From Arsenicicoccus piscis (lineage in GTDB: Bacteria > Actinomycetota > Actinomycetes > Actinomycetales > Dermatophilaceae), in contig NZ_JAKZHV010000008.1 of assembly GCF_022568835.1 (NCBI RefSeq), positions 62,001 through 126,000 on the forward strand: 64,000 bases of DNA. The letters are read 5' to 3'. Shown piece after piece: positions 10,298-18,890 of the stretch. Under the pieces are notes generated by a model, which saw nothing but the letters and a program-made list of their open reading frames with translations, had not been told where the DNA came from and made no database searches. Position numbers and translations under genes: made by a program. The first letter of the stretch is position 1; the number at the start of each line of letters is the position of its first letter.

Positions 10298-11488
10298 ATG
10301 CCCGAGTCACGCGACCCGCAGCAGCCCGGCGGGGAGCCGTCCGGGCAGCCGGCCGCTCCCGAGCTGCCGCCCGTGCTGCCGCTCGAGCTGAGCCCGGCCG
10401 AGCTCGCCGCCGTGCTCGACGACCCCGCGACCCGCGACCGGGTCTGCCTGGTCGACGTCCGGGAGTCCTGGGAGCGGGACCAGGCGCTGATCGAGCCCTC
10501 GGTGCACCTGCCGCTCGGCACGCTGCACGCTCTCGGTCCGTCGGTGCTGCCGCCCGAGACGGCCGGGCGCGAGGTCGTGTTCTACTGCGCGCACGGGGTG
10601 CGCTCGGTGAGCGCGATGTCGATCGCACACCGGTTCCTCGCCGAGCGTGGGCACGGCGTGCACCACCTGCGGGGCGGTCAGGCGGCGTGGGAGGCGTGGC
10701 AGCTCGAGCGCGAGGCGCGCGCCCTCGACCAGCTCGAGCAGCTCGACCAGCTCGAGCGCGACGAGCGCCCACCCGTGCGGGCCGTGCTCTTCGACTGGGG
10801 CGGCACGATCACGCCGTGGCACACCATCGACCACCGCGGCCAGTGGACGGCCTTCGCCGAGGGGCACGCGAGCGTGGCGGGCCCGCGTGACGGGCTCGTC
10901 GACGAGCTGATGCGCGCAGAAGAGCTGGTGTGGAAGCGATCTCGCGCGGAGCACACCAGCAGCCGGTTCGACGAGGTGCTCGCGGCGGCCGACGTCGAGC
11001 CCGACAGCGAGGCCACGCGTGCGGGGGTCGCGCACTACCAGAAGCACTGGGAGCCACACACGTTCACCCACCCGCAGGTCCGCGAGTTGTGGACGGCTTT
11101 GCGGGACAACGGGATCCGCGTGGGCGTGCTCTCCAACACGTTGTGGACCCGCGACTACCATCGCGCGATCTTCGCGCGCGACGGCGTGCTCGACCTGATC
11201 GACTGCGATGTCTACTCCAGCGAGATCGCCTGGACCAAGCCGCACCCGGAGGCGTTCCGGGCCGCCGCCGACGCGATCGGCGTGCCGGCGCACGAGTGCG
11301 CCTACGTCGGCGACCGCTCGTTCGAGGACGTCTACGGCCCGCAGCAGGTCGGCATGCGCGCGATCTGGGTGCCGCACTCGCAGATCCCTGCGGCACAACA
11401 GGTCTCGCACGACGCGACGCCGGACGCCGTGGCCGACGAGCTCACCGACATCATCGCGATCGTGCAGCGGTGGAACGCCCGTGGGTGA
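10298..11488 (+). CDS. Fusion of a rhodanese domain and a HAD-superfamily hydrolase
   Basis: 396 residues from ATG 10298; AAGGTGGG just upstream acts as ribosome binding site, and an in-frame GTG at 10289 is the alternative. Residues about 30-135 form a rhodanese fold with the active-site loop YCAHGVRS (Cys present) and the closing LRGGQAAWEAW. A charged linker with LDQLEQLDQLE follows. From about residue 160 a HAD hydrolase shows motif I FDWGGT (second Asp replaced by Gly, as in some HAD families), motif II LSNT, motif III Lys in TKPHPEAF and motif IV YVGDRSFEDVYG. A sulfur carrier joined to a phosphatase-like domain is unusual; the substrate is unknown. It overlaps the next gene by 8 bp. 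Confidence 0.85.
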   Translation: MPESRDPQQPGGEPSGQPAAPELPPVLPLELSPAELAAVLDDPATRDRVCLVDVRESWERDQALIEPSVHLPLGTLHALGPSVLPPETAGREVVFYCAHGVRSVSAMSIAHRFLAERGHGVHHLRGGQAAWEAWQLEREARALDQLEQLDQLERDERPPVRAVLFDWGGTITPWHTIDHRGQWTAFAEGHASVAGPRDGLVDELMRAEELVWKRSRAEHTSSRFDEVLAAADVEPDSEATRAGVAHYQKHWEPHTFTHPQVRELWTALRDNGIRVGVLSNTLWTRDYHRAIFARDGVLDLIDCDVYSSEIAWTKPHPEAFRAAADAIGVPAHECAYVGDRSFEDVYGPQQVGMRAIWVPHSQIPAAQQVSHDATPDAVADELTDIIAIVQRWNARG

Positions 11489-12260
11489 CCTCAGCCTCTG
11501 GACCGTCGTCGCACTGGTGGCAGCCTCGTTCCTCGCCGGGTGGGTGGACGCGGTCGTCGGCGGCGGCGGGCTGATCCAGCTGCCGGCCCTGTTGCTCGGC
11601 CTGCCCGGGGCGACCCCGGCCCAGCTGCTCGCCACGAACAAGCTCGCGTCGATCTGCGGCACGTCGACCAGCGCGCTCACGTTCTACACCCGGGTGCGGC
11701 CGGACCTGCGCACCGCCGTCCCGCTCGCGGTCGCGGCGTTCGCCGGCTCCGCCGCCGGGGCGGTGGTGGCCACCCACATCCCGAGGTCGGCGTTCAACCC
11801 GATCATCCTGGTGGCGCTCGTCGCGGTCGGCGCCTACACGCTGCTCAAGCCGTCGCTCGGCGCCGCCACGGCGCTGCGCTTCCGCGGTCGCCGGCACCTC
11901 GCGGCCGCGCTCGGCACCGGCGCCGCGATCGGGTTCTACGACGGGGCGCTCGGGCCGGGCACCGGCTCGTTCTTCGTCTTCGCGTTGGTGGGCCTCATGG
12001 GTTATGCGTTCCTCGAGGCGAGCGCCAAGGCCAAGATCGCCAACTTCGCGACGAACCTCGCCGCCCTCGCCGTGTTCGTCCCGCACGGCGCCGTGCTGTG
12101 GGGGATCGGCATCCCGATGGGCCTCGCCAACGTCGCCGGCGGCTACCTCGGGGCGCGCACGGCGGTCGCCCGCGGCAGCGGGTTCGTGCGGGTGGTCTTC
12201 ATCGTGGTCGTGAGCGGCTTCATCGTGCGGATCGGTGGTCAGCTGCTGGGGCTCTGGTAG
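11481..12260 (+). CDS. TauE/SafE (TSUP) family membrane permease
   Basis: 259 residues, about eight membrane segments. The first helix carries the family pattern AGWVDAVVGGGGLIQLPAL, and the second half repeats it as GFYDGALGPGTGSFF, as expected for the duplicated TSUP fold. Members move sulfite, sulfonates, sulfoacetate or other organic anions. The neighbouring rhodanese domain makes a sulfur-compound role plausible but unproven. GTG 11481 overlaps the end of the rhodanese-HAD gene, so the two are probably translated together. The stop is followed by a 13-bp tandem array. Confidence 0.88.
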   Translation: MGDLSLWTVVALVAASFLAGWVDAVVGGGGLIQLPALLLGLPGATPAQLLATNKLASICGTSTSALTFYTRVRPDLRTAVPLAVAAFAGSAAGAVVATHIPRSAFNPIILVALVAVGAYTLLKPSLGAATALRFRGRRHLAAALGTGAAIGFYDGALGPGTGSFFVFALVGLMGYAFLEASAKAKIANFATNLAALAVFVPHGAVLWGIGIPMGLANVAGGYLGARTAVARGSGFVRVVFIVVVSGFIVRIGGQLLGLW

Positions 12261-12268
12261 ACCCCGGC

Positions 12269-12320
12269 ACCAGACTCCTCGACCAGACTCTTCGACCAGA
12301 CCCCTCGACACCGCTCTTCG
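12269..12320. repeat. 13-bp tandem array, four units
   Basis: ACCAGACTCCTCG and variants at 12269, 12282, 12295 and 12308 differ by one to four bases. The array lies 8 bp after the TauE/SafE stop codon, in the gap between converging genes. Confidence 0.9.
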
Positions 12321-12333
12321 ACGCCGCAGCCGG

Positions 12334-12705
12334 TCAGCGCCGCCGAGCCAGCCGGGTGCCGATCCGCTCGCTCAGCCTGCGGCGGCGGGCGGCCCGGATG
12401 ACCAGCCACCGGGTGATCCCCGCGGCCAGGCCGAGCAGCATGCCCGGCACCATGAAGTAGGTGCCGCCGACCGCGGCGTGCGCGACGTCCTGGTGGTTGA
12501 CGACGCCGCTGAGGGCACCGACGGCCGCGCCGCCGATCAGCCCGACGACCGCGCCCGCGACGGCGCAGCCCCACACGTGGGCCCGGCCGCGACGTCTACC
12601 CGAGGTGATCCGGCGACGCTCCGCGGAGCCCGCGTGCAGGCCGGCCGACAGGACGACGAGCACGAGGACGGGGAGCAGCAGCAGCGCGAGGGTCTGCGAG
12701 CGCAT
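12334..12705 (-). CDS. Small membrane protein of unknown function
   Basis: 123 residues from ATG 12705, two bases after the dfrA stop, so it is the third gene of a thyA-dfrA unit. It has an N-terminal hydrophobic segment (about 5-22), an Arg-rich cytoplasmic-type stretch, two further Gly/Ala-rich membrane segments (about 45-67 and 80-100) and an Arg-rich tail. I recognise no family. Coding is supported by the hydrophobic pattern and codon bias. Confidence 0.65.
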   Translation of the reverse strand: MRSQTLALLLLPVLVLVVLSAGLHAGSAERRRITSGRRRGRAHVWGCAVAGAVVGLIGGAAVGALSGVVNHQDVAHAAVGGTYFMVPGMLLGLAAGITRWLVIRAARRRRLSERIGTRLARRR

Positions 12706-12707
12706 GG

Positions 12708-13205
12708 TCAGCCCCAGGCCTTCACGGGGTGCTCCGGGCGACGCTCGTAGGTGACGAAAGCGAAGCCGTCGCGCTGGTCGCGCGCCGTCTCGGCCCAGAC
12801 GTCCGGGTCCACCTCGGGGAACCACGCCTCGCCGGGCGGGGCCTGGTCGACCTCGGTGAGCAGCAGCTCGTCGGCATACGGCATCGCGGCGGCGTAGACC
12901 TCGCCGCCACCGAAGATGATCGCCTCCGACGTGCGCACGGCCGTCAGCGCCTCGGGGACCGAGTGGGTCACCGTGACGCCGTCGAAGGGCGGGGTCCAGT
13001 CGCGCTGCCGGGTGACGACGACGTGCTCGCGGCCCTTCAGCGGGGCGCTGAACTCCTCCAGGGTGGTGCGGCCGAGGACGAGCGTCTGACCCATCGTCAC
13101 CCGGCGCACGTGCGCCATGTCCTCGGGGATGCGCCACGGCAGGCCGCCCCCGACGGCGCCGATCACGCGGTTGCTGCCGACCGCGGCCAGCATGATGACG
13201 CGCAT
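12708..13205 (-). CDS. dfrA: Dihydrofolate reductase
   Basis: 165 residues from ATG 13205 with AAGGAG five bases upstream; a longer upstream frame is not homologous. The N-terminal strand MLAAVGSNRVIG, the LPWRIPEDM segment carrying the catalytic acid, the LGRTTLE cofactor-contact stretch and IIFGGGEVYAAAMPYADELLLTEV are all as in bacterial DHFR. It reduces dihydrofolate to tetrahydrofolate with NADPH, replenishing the cofactor consumed by ThyA, which is encoded 62 bp upstream. Confidence 0.96.
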   Translation of the reverse strand: MRVIMLAAVGSNRVIGAVGGGLPWRIPEDMAHVRRVTMGQTLVLGRTTLEEFSAPLKGREHVVVTRQRDWTPPFDGVTVTHSVPEALTAVRTSEAIIFGGGEVYAAAMPYADELLLTEVDQAPPGEAWFPEVDPDVWAETARDQRDGFAFVTYERRPEHPVKAWG

Positions 13206-13228
13206 GGTGACTCCTTGGCTGGTTCTCT

Positions 13229-13259
13229 CGGGCTGCTGGCGGGCTGCCGGCGGGCTGCT
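13229..13259. repeat. 11-bp tandem repeat after thyA
   Basis: GGCGGGCTGCC at 13238-13248 and GGCGGGCTGCT at 13249-13259, with a 9-bp partial copy at 13229-13237. They lie 8 bp beyond the thyA stop (minus strand), before dfrA. Confidence 0.85.
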
Positions 13260-13267
13260 CGCGCGGC

Positions 13268-14059
13268 TCAGACCGCGATGGGGGCCTTGATGGTGGGGTC
13301 GGCGACGTAGCCGACCAGCTCGAAGTCGGCCAGGTCGTAGGCGTCGATCGAGTCCCGCGGGGTGATGTGCATCGTGGGGAGCGGCTTGGGGGAGCGGGTG
13401 AGCTGCAGCCGCGCCTGCTCGAGGTGGTTGGAGTAGAGGTGGGCGTCGCCCAGGGTGTGCACGAAGTCGCCCGGCGCCAGGTCGGTCTGCTGCGCGACCA
13501 TCATGGTGAGCAGCGCGTAGGACGCGATGTTGAACGGCACGCCGAGGAAGATGTCGGCGCTGCGCTGGTAGAGCTGGCAGGACAGCCGCCCGTCCGCGAC
13601 GTAGAACTGGAACATCGTGTGGCACGGTGGCAGCGCCATCTGGTCGACCTCGGCGACGTTCCACGCCGAGACGATGTGCCGGCGGCTGTCGGGGTTGGTG
13701 CGCAGCGCGTCGATGACGCCGGTGATCTGGTCGATGTGCCGGCCGTCCGGCGCCGGCCAGGACCGCCACTGGTGCCCGTAGACCGGCCCGAGGTCACCCT
13801 GCTCGTCGGCCCACTCGTCCCAGATGCTGATGCCGCGCTCGTGCAGCCAGGCGACGTTGGTGTCGCCGCGCAGGAACCAGAGCAGCTCGCCGATGATCGA
13901 GCGCAGGTGCAGCCGCTTGGTGGTGAGCACGGGGAAGCCGGCCGAGAGGTCGAAGCGCATCTGGTGGCCGAAGACGCTGCGGGTGCCGGTGCCGGTGCGG
14001 TCGGACTTGTCCACGCCGGTGGTGAGCACGTGGTCGAGCAGGTCGAGATACTGCTGCAT
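13268..14059 (-). CDS. thyA: Thymidylate synthase, ThyA type
   Basis: 263 residues from ATG 14059 (MQQYLDLL); the frame opens further upstream, but this start matches the family length of about 264. Catalytic Cys lies in LPPCHT, followed by [16 protein letters not shown] and the [12 protein letters not shown] folate and dUMP contacts. It methylates dUMP to dTMP using methylene-tetrahydrofolate. dfrA follows in the same direction. A long inverted repeat (14091-14136) sits just upstream of the start and may form a hairpin in the leader. Confidence 0.98.
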   Translation of the reverse strand: MQQYLDLLDHVLTTGVDKSDRTGTGTRSVFGHQMRFDLSAGFPVLTTKRLHLRSIIGELLWFLRGDTNVAWLHERGISIWDEWADEQGDLGPVYGHQWRSWPAPDGRHIDQITGVIDALRTNPDSRRHIVSAWNVAEVDQMALPPCHTMFQFYVADGRLSCQLYQRSADIFLGVPFNIASYALLTMMVAQQTDLAPGDFVHTLGDAHLYSNHLEQARLQLTRSPKPLPTMHITPRDSIDAYDLADFELVGYVADPTIKAPIAV

Positions 14060-14090
14060 GAGGCCCCACCGTAGTCGAGTCGAGACACGA

Positions 14091-14136
14091 GAATCGCGCA
14101 TCCACCCGCTCGGGGGTCCGGGTGGATACGCGATTC
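14091..14136. repeat. Long inverted repeat between thyA and dapA
   Basis: Arms GAATCGCG-C-ATCCACCC (14091-14107) and GGGTGGAT-A-CGCGATTC (14120-14136) are perfect except for one central mismatch, with a loop of 12 bases. It begins 32 bp upstream of the thyA start, so it could be a leader hairpin or a DNA site. It is not positioned as a terminator of either divergent gene. Confidence 0.9.
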
Positions 14137-14192
14137 GTAGGGCTACATCGCTGACACCGCCGGTTTCGTTACAGCGGCCGTCGGAACGCTGA

Positions 14193-14208
14193 TGTGATCT
14201 AGGTCATA
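14193..14208. promoter_or_regulatory. Candidate Crp/GlxR-type site upstream of dapA
   Basis: TGTGATCTAGGTCATA matches the GlxR/Crp consensus TGTGANNTANNTCACA at all fixed positions but one. Its centre is about 45 bp before the proposed dapA transcription start. Binding is not shown. Confidence 0.4.
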
Positions 14209-14233
14209 TCCCATCCGTCGGCAGGCGTCGCGA

Positions 14234-14239
14234 TACCCT
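14234..14239 (+). promoter_or_regulatory. Candidate -10 element of dapA
   Basis: TACCCT ends 6 bases before the dapA ATG, consistent with a leaderless transcript. No clear -35 is seen. Confidence 0.45.
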
Positions 14240-14245
14240 GACCCC

Positions 14246-15139
14246 ATGACTTCGACGCCCACCTTCGGCCGTGTGCTCACGGCGATGGTCACCCCCATGC
14301 ACCCGGACGGATCGATCGACCTGGACGGGGTGCAGAAGGTCGCGCGTCACCTGGTCGAGCACGGTCACGACGGCATCGTCGTCAACGGCACCACGGGCGA
14401 GTCGGCCACCGTCGACGACCCGGAGAAGATCGAGGCGCTGCGCGCGGTCGTCGACGCCGTGGGCGACCAGGCGATGATCGTCGCCGGCGCGGGCACCAAC
14501 GACACCCGGCACAGCGTCCGGCTGGCCCAGCAGTCGATGGAGGCGGGGGCGGACGCGCTGCTCGTCGTCACGCCGTACTACAACATGCCTACGCCCGCCG
14601 GCATCGTCGAGCACACCCGCACCGTGGCCGCGACCACGGACGCGCCCGTCCTGCTCTACGACATCCCGCACCGGACCGGCCGCGCGCTCACCCTCGAGAT
14701 CCTCACCGAGCTGGCCAAGGTGGACAACATCGTGGGCGTCAAGGACGCCAAGTGCGACCTGTGGTTCGCGACCACGGCGATGGCCGAGACCGGGCTGGAG
14801 TGGTACTCCGGGGCCGACGAGTTCAACCTGCCGCTGCTCGCCATCGGCGCGCTCGGCGTGGTCTCGGTCGTCGGGCACGTCGCGGGCGACGACTACCGCG
14901 CGATGGTCGACGCGGTCCTCGCCGGCGACCTCGCCAAGGCGCAGGATATCCACCGGCGGCTGATCCCCGTCGTCAACGCCCTGATGAGCACCTCGCAGGG
15001 CGGGATCATGGCCAAGGCGGCCCTGGTCGAGCTGGGGGTGATCGACTCGGCGACCGTGCGGCTGCCCTACGTCGCCTCCACCGAGGACCACCTCGCCAAG
15101 CTCCGCTCCGGCCTGCAGGCCTCGGGGATCACCCGATGA
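14246..15139 (+). CDS. dapA: 4-hydroxy-tetrahydrodipicolinate synthase
   Basis: 297 residues of the DHDPS/NAL aldolase family, which condenses pyruvate with aspartate semialdehyde at the start of the lysine/diaminopimelate branch. Visible are NGTTGESAT (pyruvate carboxylate binding), the YYNMPTPAGIVEH stretch with the catalytic Tyr, and the Schiff-base Lys in VGVKDAK. dapF, later in the same pathway, is at 43.2 kb. The stop overlaps the start of rnj by four bases (ATGA), a coupling that also exists in mycobacteria. Confidence 0.97.
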   Translation: MTSTPTFGRVLTAMVTPMHPDGSIDLDGVQKVARHLVEHGHDGIVVNGTTGESATVDDPEKIEALRAVVDAVGDQAMIVAGAGTNDTRHSVRLAQQSMEAGADALLVVTPYYNMPTPAGIVEHTRTVAATTDAPVLLYDIPHRTGRALTLEILTELAKVDNIVGVKDAKCDLWFATTAMAETGLEWYSGADEFNLPLLAIGALGVVSVVGHVAGDDYRAMVDAVLAGDLAKAQDIHRRLIPVVNALMSTSQGGIMAKAALVELGVIDSATVRLPYVASTEDHLAKLRSGLQASGITR

Positions 15140-16824
15140 CCGCCGCCGCCACCGAGCTGCCCGCGCCCCCGCCCCTGCGCGACGACACGCTGCGGGTCTA
15201 TGCCCTCGGCGGGCTCGGCGAGGTCGGGCGCAACATGACCGTCCTCGAGTACCGCGGGCGGCTGCTGATCGTCGACTGCGGCGTGTTCTTCCCCGAGGAG
15301 CACCACCCGGGCATCGACCTGATCCTCCCCGACATCTCCCTGGTCACCGACCGGCTCGACGACATCGAGGCGATCGTGCTGACCCACGGGCACGAGGACC
15401 ACATCGGTGCCGTGCCCTACCTGCTCAAGCGCAAGCCCGACATCCCGCTCGTCGGCTCCACGCTCACGCTGGCCCTGATCGAGGCCAAGCTGAAGGAGCA
15501 CCGGATCGTGCCCTACACCCTCGCCGTCCGCGAGGGCCAGGTCGAGCAGCTCGGTGTCTTCGAGTGCGAGTTCGTCGCCGTCAACCACTCCATCCCGGAC
15601 GCGCTCGCGGTCATGGTGCGCACCGGCGCCGGCACCGTGCTGCACACCGGCGACTTCAAGATGGACCAGCTGCCGCTGGACGGCCGGCTCACCGACCTGC
15701 GCGCCTTCGCGCGGCTCGGCGAGGAGGGGGTAGACCTCTTCCTCACCGACTCGACCAACGCCGAGGTCCCGGGTTTCACGATGCCCGAGCGTGACATCGC
15801 GCCGGCGATCGACAAGGTCTTCCGGCACGCCACCGGCAAGATCATCGTGGCCTGCTTCAGCTCGCACGTGCACCGCGTCCAGCAGGTGCTCGACGCCGCC
15901 GCCAGGGCCGGGCGCAAGGTCGCCTTCGTCGGCCGGTCGATGATCCGCAACATGACCATCGCCAGCGACCTCGGCTACCTCAAGGTGCCGCCGGGCGTCC
16001 TGATCGACTTCAAGAAGGTCGACTCGCTGCGCGACGACCAGATCGTCCTGATCAGCACCGGGTCCCAGGGCGAGCCGATGGCGGCGCTGTCCCGGATGGC
16101 CAACGGCGACCACAAGATCGAGGTCGGCCCCGGTGACACCGTGCTGCTCGCGTCCTCGCTCATCCCTGGCAACGAGAACGCCGTCTATCGCGTGATCAAC
16201 GGGCTGATGCGCCTCGGCGCCCACGTCGTGCACAAGGGCAACGCCAAGGTGCACACCTCCGGGCACGCGAGCGCGGGCGAGCTGCTCTACTGCTACAACA
16301 TCGTCAAGCCCAAGAACGTCATGCCGGTCCACGGCGAGTGGCGTCACCTGGTGGCCAACGGCGAGCTGGCCCGGCAGACCGGCGTCCCCGCCGAGCGGAT
16401 CCTCACCGGCGAGTCCGGCACCGTGGTCGACCTCAAGAAGGGCGTCGCGCGGATCACCGGCGCCTACCCGGTCGGGCACATCTACGTCGACGGCGCCGCC
16501 CTCGGCGACGAGCACAGCGAGGAGCTGCTGCGCGACCGGCGGATCCTGCGCGACGAGGGCTTCGTCACGGTGATCGTGCTGGTCGACACGGCCGAGGGCA
16601 AGGTCCTCGCGCCGCCGGAGATCATGACCCGCGGCGTGGCCGAGAAGGACGTCGTCTTCGACCCCATCGTGCCGCGCATCGAGCAGGCCGTCGTCGAGTC
16701 GATGGCCAAGGGCAACACCGACACCTACGCGCTGCAGCAGGTCGTGCGACGCACCATCGGCTCGTGGCTCGGCTCCAAGCTGCGCCGCCGCCCGATGATC
16801 ATCCCGATCGTCATCGACGCCTAG
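15136..16824 (+). CDS. rnj: Ribonuclease J
   Basis: 562 residues of the metallo-beta-lactamase/beta-CASP family, a 5'-3' exo- and endoribonuclease for mRNA decay and rRNA maturation. The zinc motif THGHEDHIG lies at about 83-91 and the following ligands in HTGDFKMD and the LTDSTNAE segment. The beta-CASP domain carries STGSQGEPMAALSRMA, and the conserved VMPVHGEWRHL precedes the C-terminal domain. The ATG overlaps the dapA stop. Length agrees with actinobacterial RNase J. Confidence 0.97.
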   Translation: MTAAATELPAPPPLRDDTLRVYALGGLGEVGRNMTVLEYRGRLLIVDCGVFFPEEHHPGIDLILPDISLVTDRLDDIEAIVLTHGHEDHIGAVPYLLKRKPDIPLVGSTLTLALIEAKLKEHRIVPYTLAVREGQVEQLGVFECEFVAVNHSIPDALAVMVRTGAGTVLHTGDFKMDQLPLDGRLTDLRAFARLGEEGVDLFLTDSTNAEVPGFTMPERDIAPAIDKVFRHATGKIIVACFSSHVHRVQQVLDAAARAGRKVAFVGRSMIRNMTIASDLGYLKVPPGVLIDFKKVDSLRDDQIVLISTGSQGEPMAALSRMANGDHKIEVGPGDTVLLASSLIPGNENAVYRVINGLMRLGAHVVHKGNAKVHTSGHASAGELLYCYNIVKPKNVMPVHGEWRHLVANGELARQTGVPAERILTGESGTVVDLKKGVARITGAYPVGHIYVDGAALGDEHSEELLRDRRILRDEGFVTVIVLVDTAEGKVLAPPEIMTRGVAEKDVVFDPIVPRIEQAVVESMAKGNTDTYALQQVVRRTIGSWLGSKLRRRPMIIPIVIDA

Positions 16825-16829
16825 GCCCG

Positions 16830-17921
16830 ATGATCGACTCCTCCTCGAGCGCGCTCCGTCCGCGAGCCACAGCAGCACCCACAGCAAGGCCCGCAGCACG
16901 GCCCGCCTGGCGGGTGCTGCACGCCCTGCTGTGGCTCGTCGCGGCGCTCACGGTCGTCGTGCTGGCGCTGCGGTGGGTCGACACCGACCAGCCGTTCCTC
17001 GTTGCTGCCCAGGCCATGGTGCCCACCGTCGGCTTCGTCGCCGCCGCGGCGCTGGCCGTCGCCCTGGTCGCCGCTCTCGTCCCGGCTCTGAGTCGTGCGG
17101 GCCGCCGCGGCGCGCGCGGTGGCCCGCACGGTGGCTCGCGCGGTGCGGGCCGCGGCACGCGCCTCGTGGCCGTGGTGCTGGCAGCCTGCTGCACGGTCTA
17201 CGCGATCCTGGCGGTGCCGACGCTCACCCGCAGCACGGTGGCGCCCGAGCCGGGTGACGTGCGGGTGCTGACGGCCAACCTCTACAAGGGGCACGCGGAC
17301 GCGGCGGCGCTGATGGCGCAGGTGCGCGAGCGCGAGATCAACGTGCTGGTCCTGGTCGAGGTGACCCCCGAGATGGAGCAGCGGCTCGAGGCGGCCGGGC
17401 TGCGCGACGTGCTGCCCTACGAGGCGGGCATGACCGCACCAAGCGCCGCCGGCATCCGGGTGTGGACCGGCTTCGCGCGGTCGATCGTCGACAACGGCTG
17501 GGGGACCGCGGCCAGCCAGCCCACCATCCGGATCGGCACCGACCACGGCGAGGTGCTGCTGCGGGCCGTGCACCCCGAGGGGCCGACGCTGCAGGACGCC
17601 ACCACCTGGCGCCAGGAGCAGCGTCTGCTGCAGCGCTGGGTGCGCGAGCAGAGCGGGACCGGACCGCTGGTCGTCGCCGGTGACTTCAACGCGTCCGCGA
17701 GCCACCCGGCCTTCCGGGCCACGACCGAGGGGCTGCAGGACGCGGCGCGGGTCGCGGGGCGGGGCTTCATGCCGACCTGGCCGACCGGCCGGACGCTGCT
17801 GCGGCCGTTCACCCAGATCGACCATGTGATGGTGCGCGGCATGGCCGTCGTCGACGCCGGCTCGGTGACCATCCCCGGCAGCGACCACGCCGCCGTCTGG
17901 GCGCGCCTGCGGATCGGGTAG
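16830..17921 (+). CDS. Membrane-anchored endonuclease/exonuclease/phosphatase family protein
   Basis: 363 residues from ATG 16830, five bases after the rnj stop. The N-terminal part has three hydrophobic segments (about 30-50, 55-77, 105-125) separated by an Arg/Gly-rich loop. The extracellular C-terminal domain has the DNase I-like fold motifs LTANLYKG, LVEVTPE, VVAGDFNAS, QIDHVMV and the closing GSDHAAVWARL with the catalytic His. It is likely a surface phosphodiesterase or phosphatase of unknown substrate. The stop is within a GTAGACC heptamer. Confidence 0.85.
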   Translation: MIDSSSSALRPRATAAPTARPAARPAWRVLHALLWLVAALTVVVLALRWVDTDQPFLVAAQAMVPTVGFVAAAALAVALVAALVPALSRAGRRGARGGPHGGSRGAGRGTRLVAVVLAACCTVYAILAVPTLTRSTVAPEPGDVRVLTANLYKGHADAAALMAQVREREINVLVLVEVTPEMEQRLEAAGLRDVLPYEAGMTAPSAAGIRVWTGFARSIVDNGWGTAASQPTIRIGTDHGEVLLRAVHPEGPTLQDATTWRQEQRLLQRWVREQSGTGPLVVAGDFNASASHPAFRATTEGLQDAARVAGRGFMPTWPTGRTLLRPFTQIDHVMVRGMAVVDAGSVTIPGSDHAAVWARLRIG

Positions 17922-17938
17922 ACCCTGGGGCTGGCTCC

Positions 17939-18877
17939 TCAGGCAGGGGCGGGCGCCGCCCGGGACTCCTCGGCACCACGCTCGACGGACAGCCGCGAGA
18001 GCAGCACCACCGCCCCGAGCAGCATGGCCAGCCCGATCGTCTCGCCCGCCAGGGCGCCCGGGGTGGCGCGCAGCCGCTCGCCGTAGACGAACAACCCGAT
18101 CGCGAGGCTGAACAGCGGGTCGAGCGACGCGATCGTGGGCAGGCTGGCGGACAGCGGCCCGGCCTGGAACGCCATCTGGGTGAGCACCAGCCCGAGCCCG
18201 CCGGCGATGGCGAGGGTCCACAGCTGCCAGGACAGGAGCAGCTCGACCAGGCCGTTGTGGGCGTAGATGCGGGTGCTGGTCTTGATCAGCGCCGCCGTGC
18301 ACGCGTAGATCGCGGCGATGGCCACGGCGAGCGAGGCCGCCTTGATCGTGGGGCGGGCCCGGCGGGCGATGAGCACGCAGATGATGACGAGCAGCAGCGC
18401 CGTGACCCCGACGATGATGGCCGGGGTGCGGGCACCCTTGGCCGCCGGCCCGCGCGGGGACACCGCGCCCGAGGCCCAGAGGAAGAGCACGAGGCCGGCG
18501 ACGAGCATCAGGGCGTAGCCGAGCTCGCGCTTGCTGAACGGCGTGCGGCGGGTGATGTGGTTGGCGATCAGGGAGAAGACCAGCGCGGTCGTGAGCATCG
18601 GCTGCACCACCGACAGGTCGCCGAAGCGCAGCGCCAGCACCTGCAGCAGCAGCCCGGCGCAGTCGGTCAGGATGCCGAACAGCCACAGCGGGTTGCTGAC
18701 CATCGCCTTGATGAAGGCGCCGATCCGGCCGATCCCGCCGCCACCGACCTGCGGCATGACGTCGGAGCTGTGGTGCTTGAGCACCGTCGACATGGCGAAG
18801 CAGAAGGTGCAGCCCAACGACAGGGCGATGACGAGGAGGGTGTTGCTGTCGGCGAGCGCGCCGGCTGCCTGCGGCAT
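17939..18877 (-). CDS. DMT-superfamily transporter (EamA-like)
   Basis: 312 residues with about ten hydrophobic segments arranged as two halves, as in drug/metabolite transporters. The conserved QPMLTTALVFSL near residue 90 and SLDPLFSLAIGLFVYGERL near 265 fill the same position in each half. The substrate cannot be told. It converges on the preceding nuclease-like gene with only 17 bp between the stops. The glycosyltransferase gene lies 13 bp upstream on the same strand, so the two may form an operon. Confidence 0.85.
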   Translation of the reverse strand: MPQAAGALADSNTLLVIALSLGCTFCFAMSTVLKHHSSDVMPQVGGGGIGRIGAFIKAMVSNPLWLFGILTDCAGLLLQVLALRFGDLSVVQPMLTTALVFSLIANHITRRTPFSKRELGYALMLVAGLVLFLWASGAVSPRGPAAKGARTPAIIVGVTALLLVIICVLIARRARPTIKAASLAVAIAAIYACTAALIKTSTRIYAHNGLVELLLSWQLWTLAIAGGLGLVLTQMAFQAGPLSASLPTIASLDPLFSLAIGLFVYGERLRATPGALAGETIGLAMLLGAVVLLSRLSVERGAEESRAAPAPA

Positions 18878-18890
18878 AGTGCCCGTCGCC

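Noticed and set aside
13794..14192. Open frames on the plus strand over thyA
   Set aside because: Shadows of thyA; they start inside it and show no family features.
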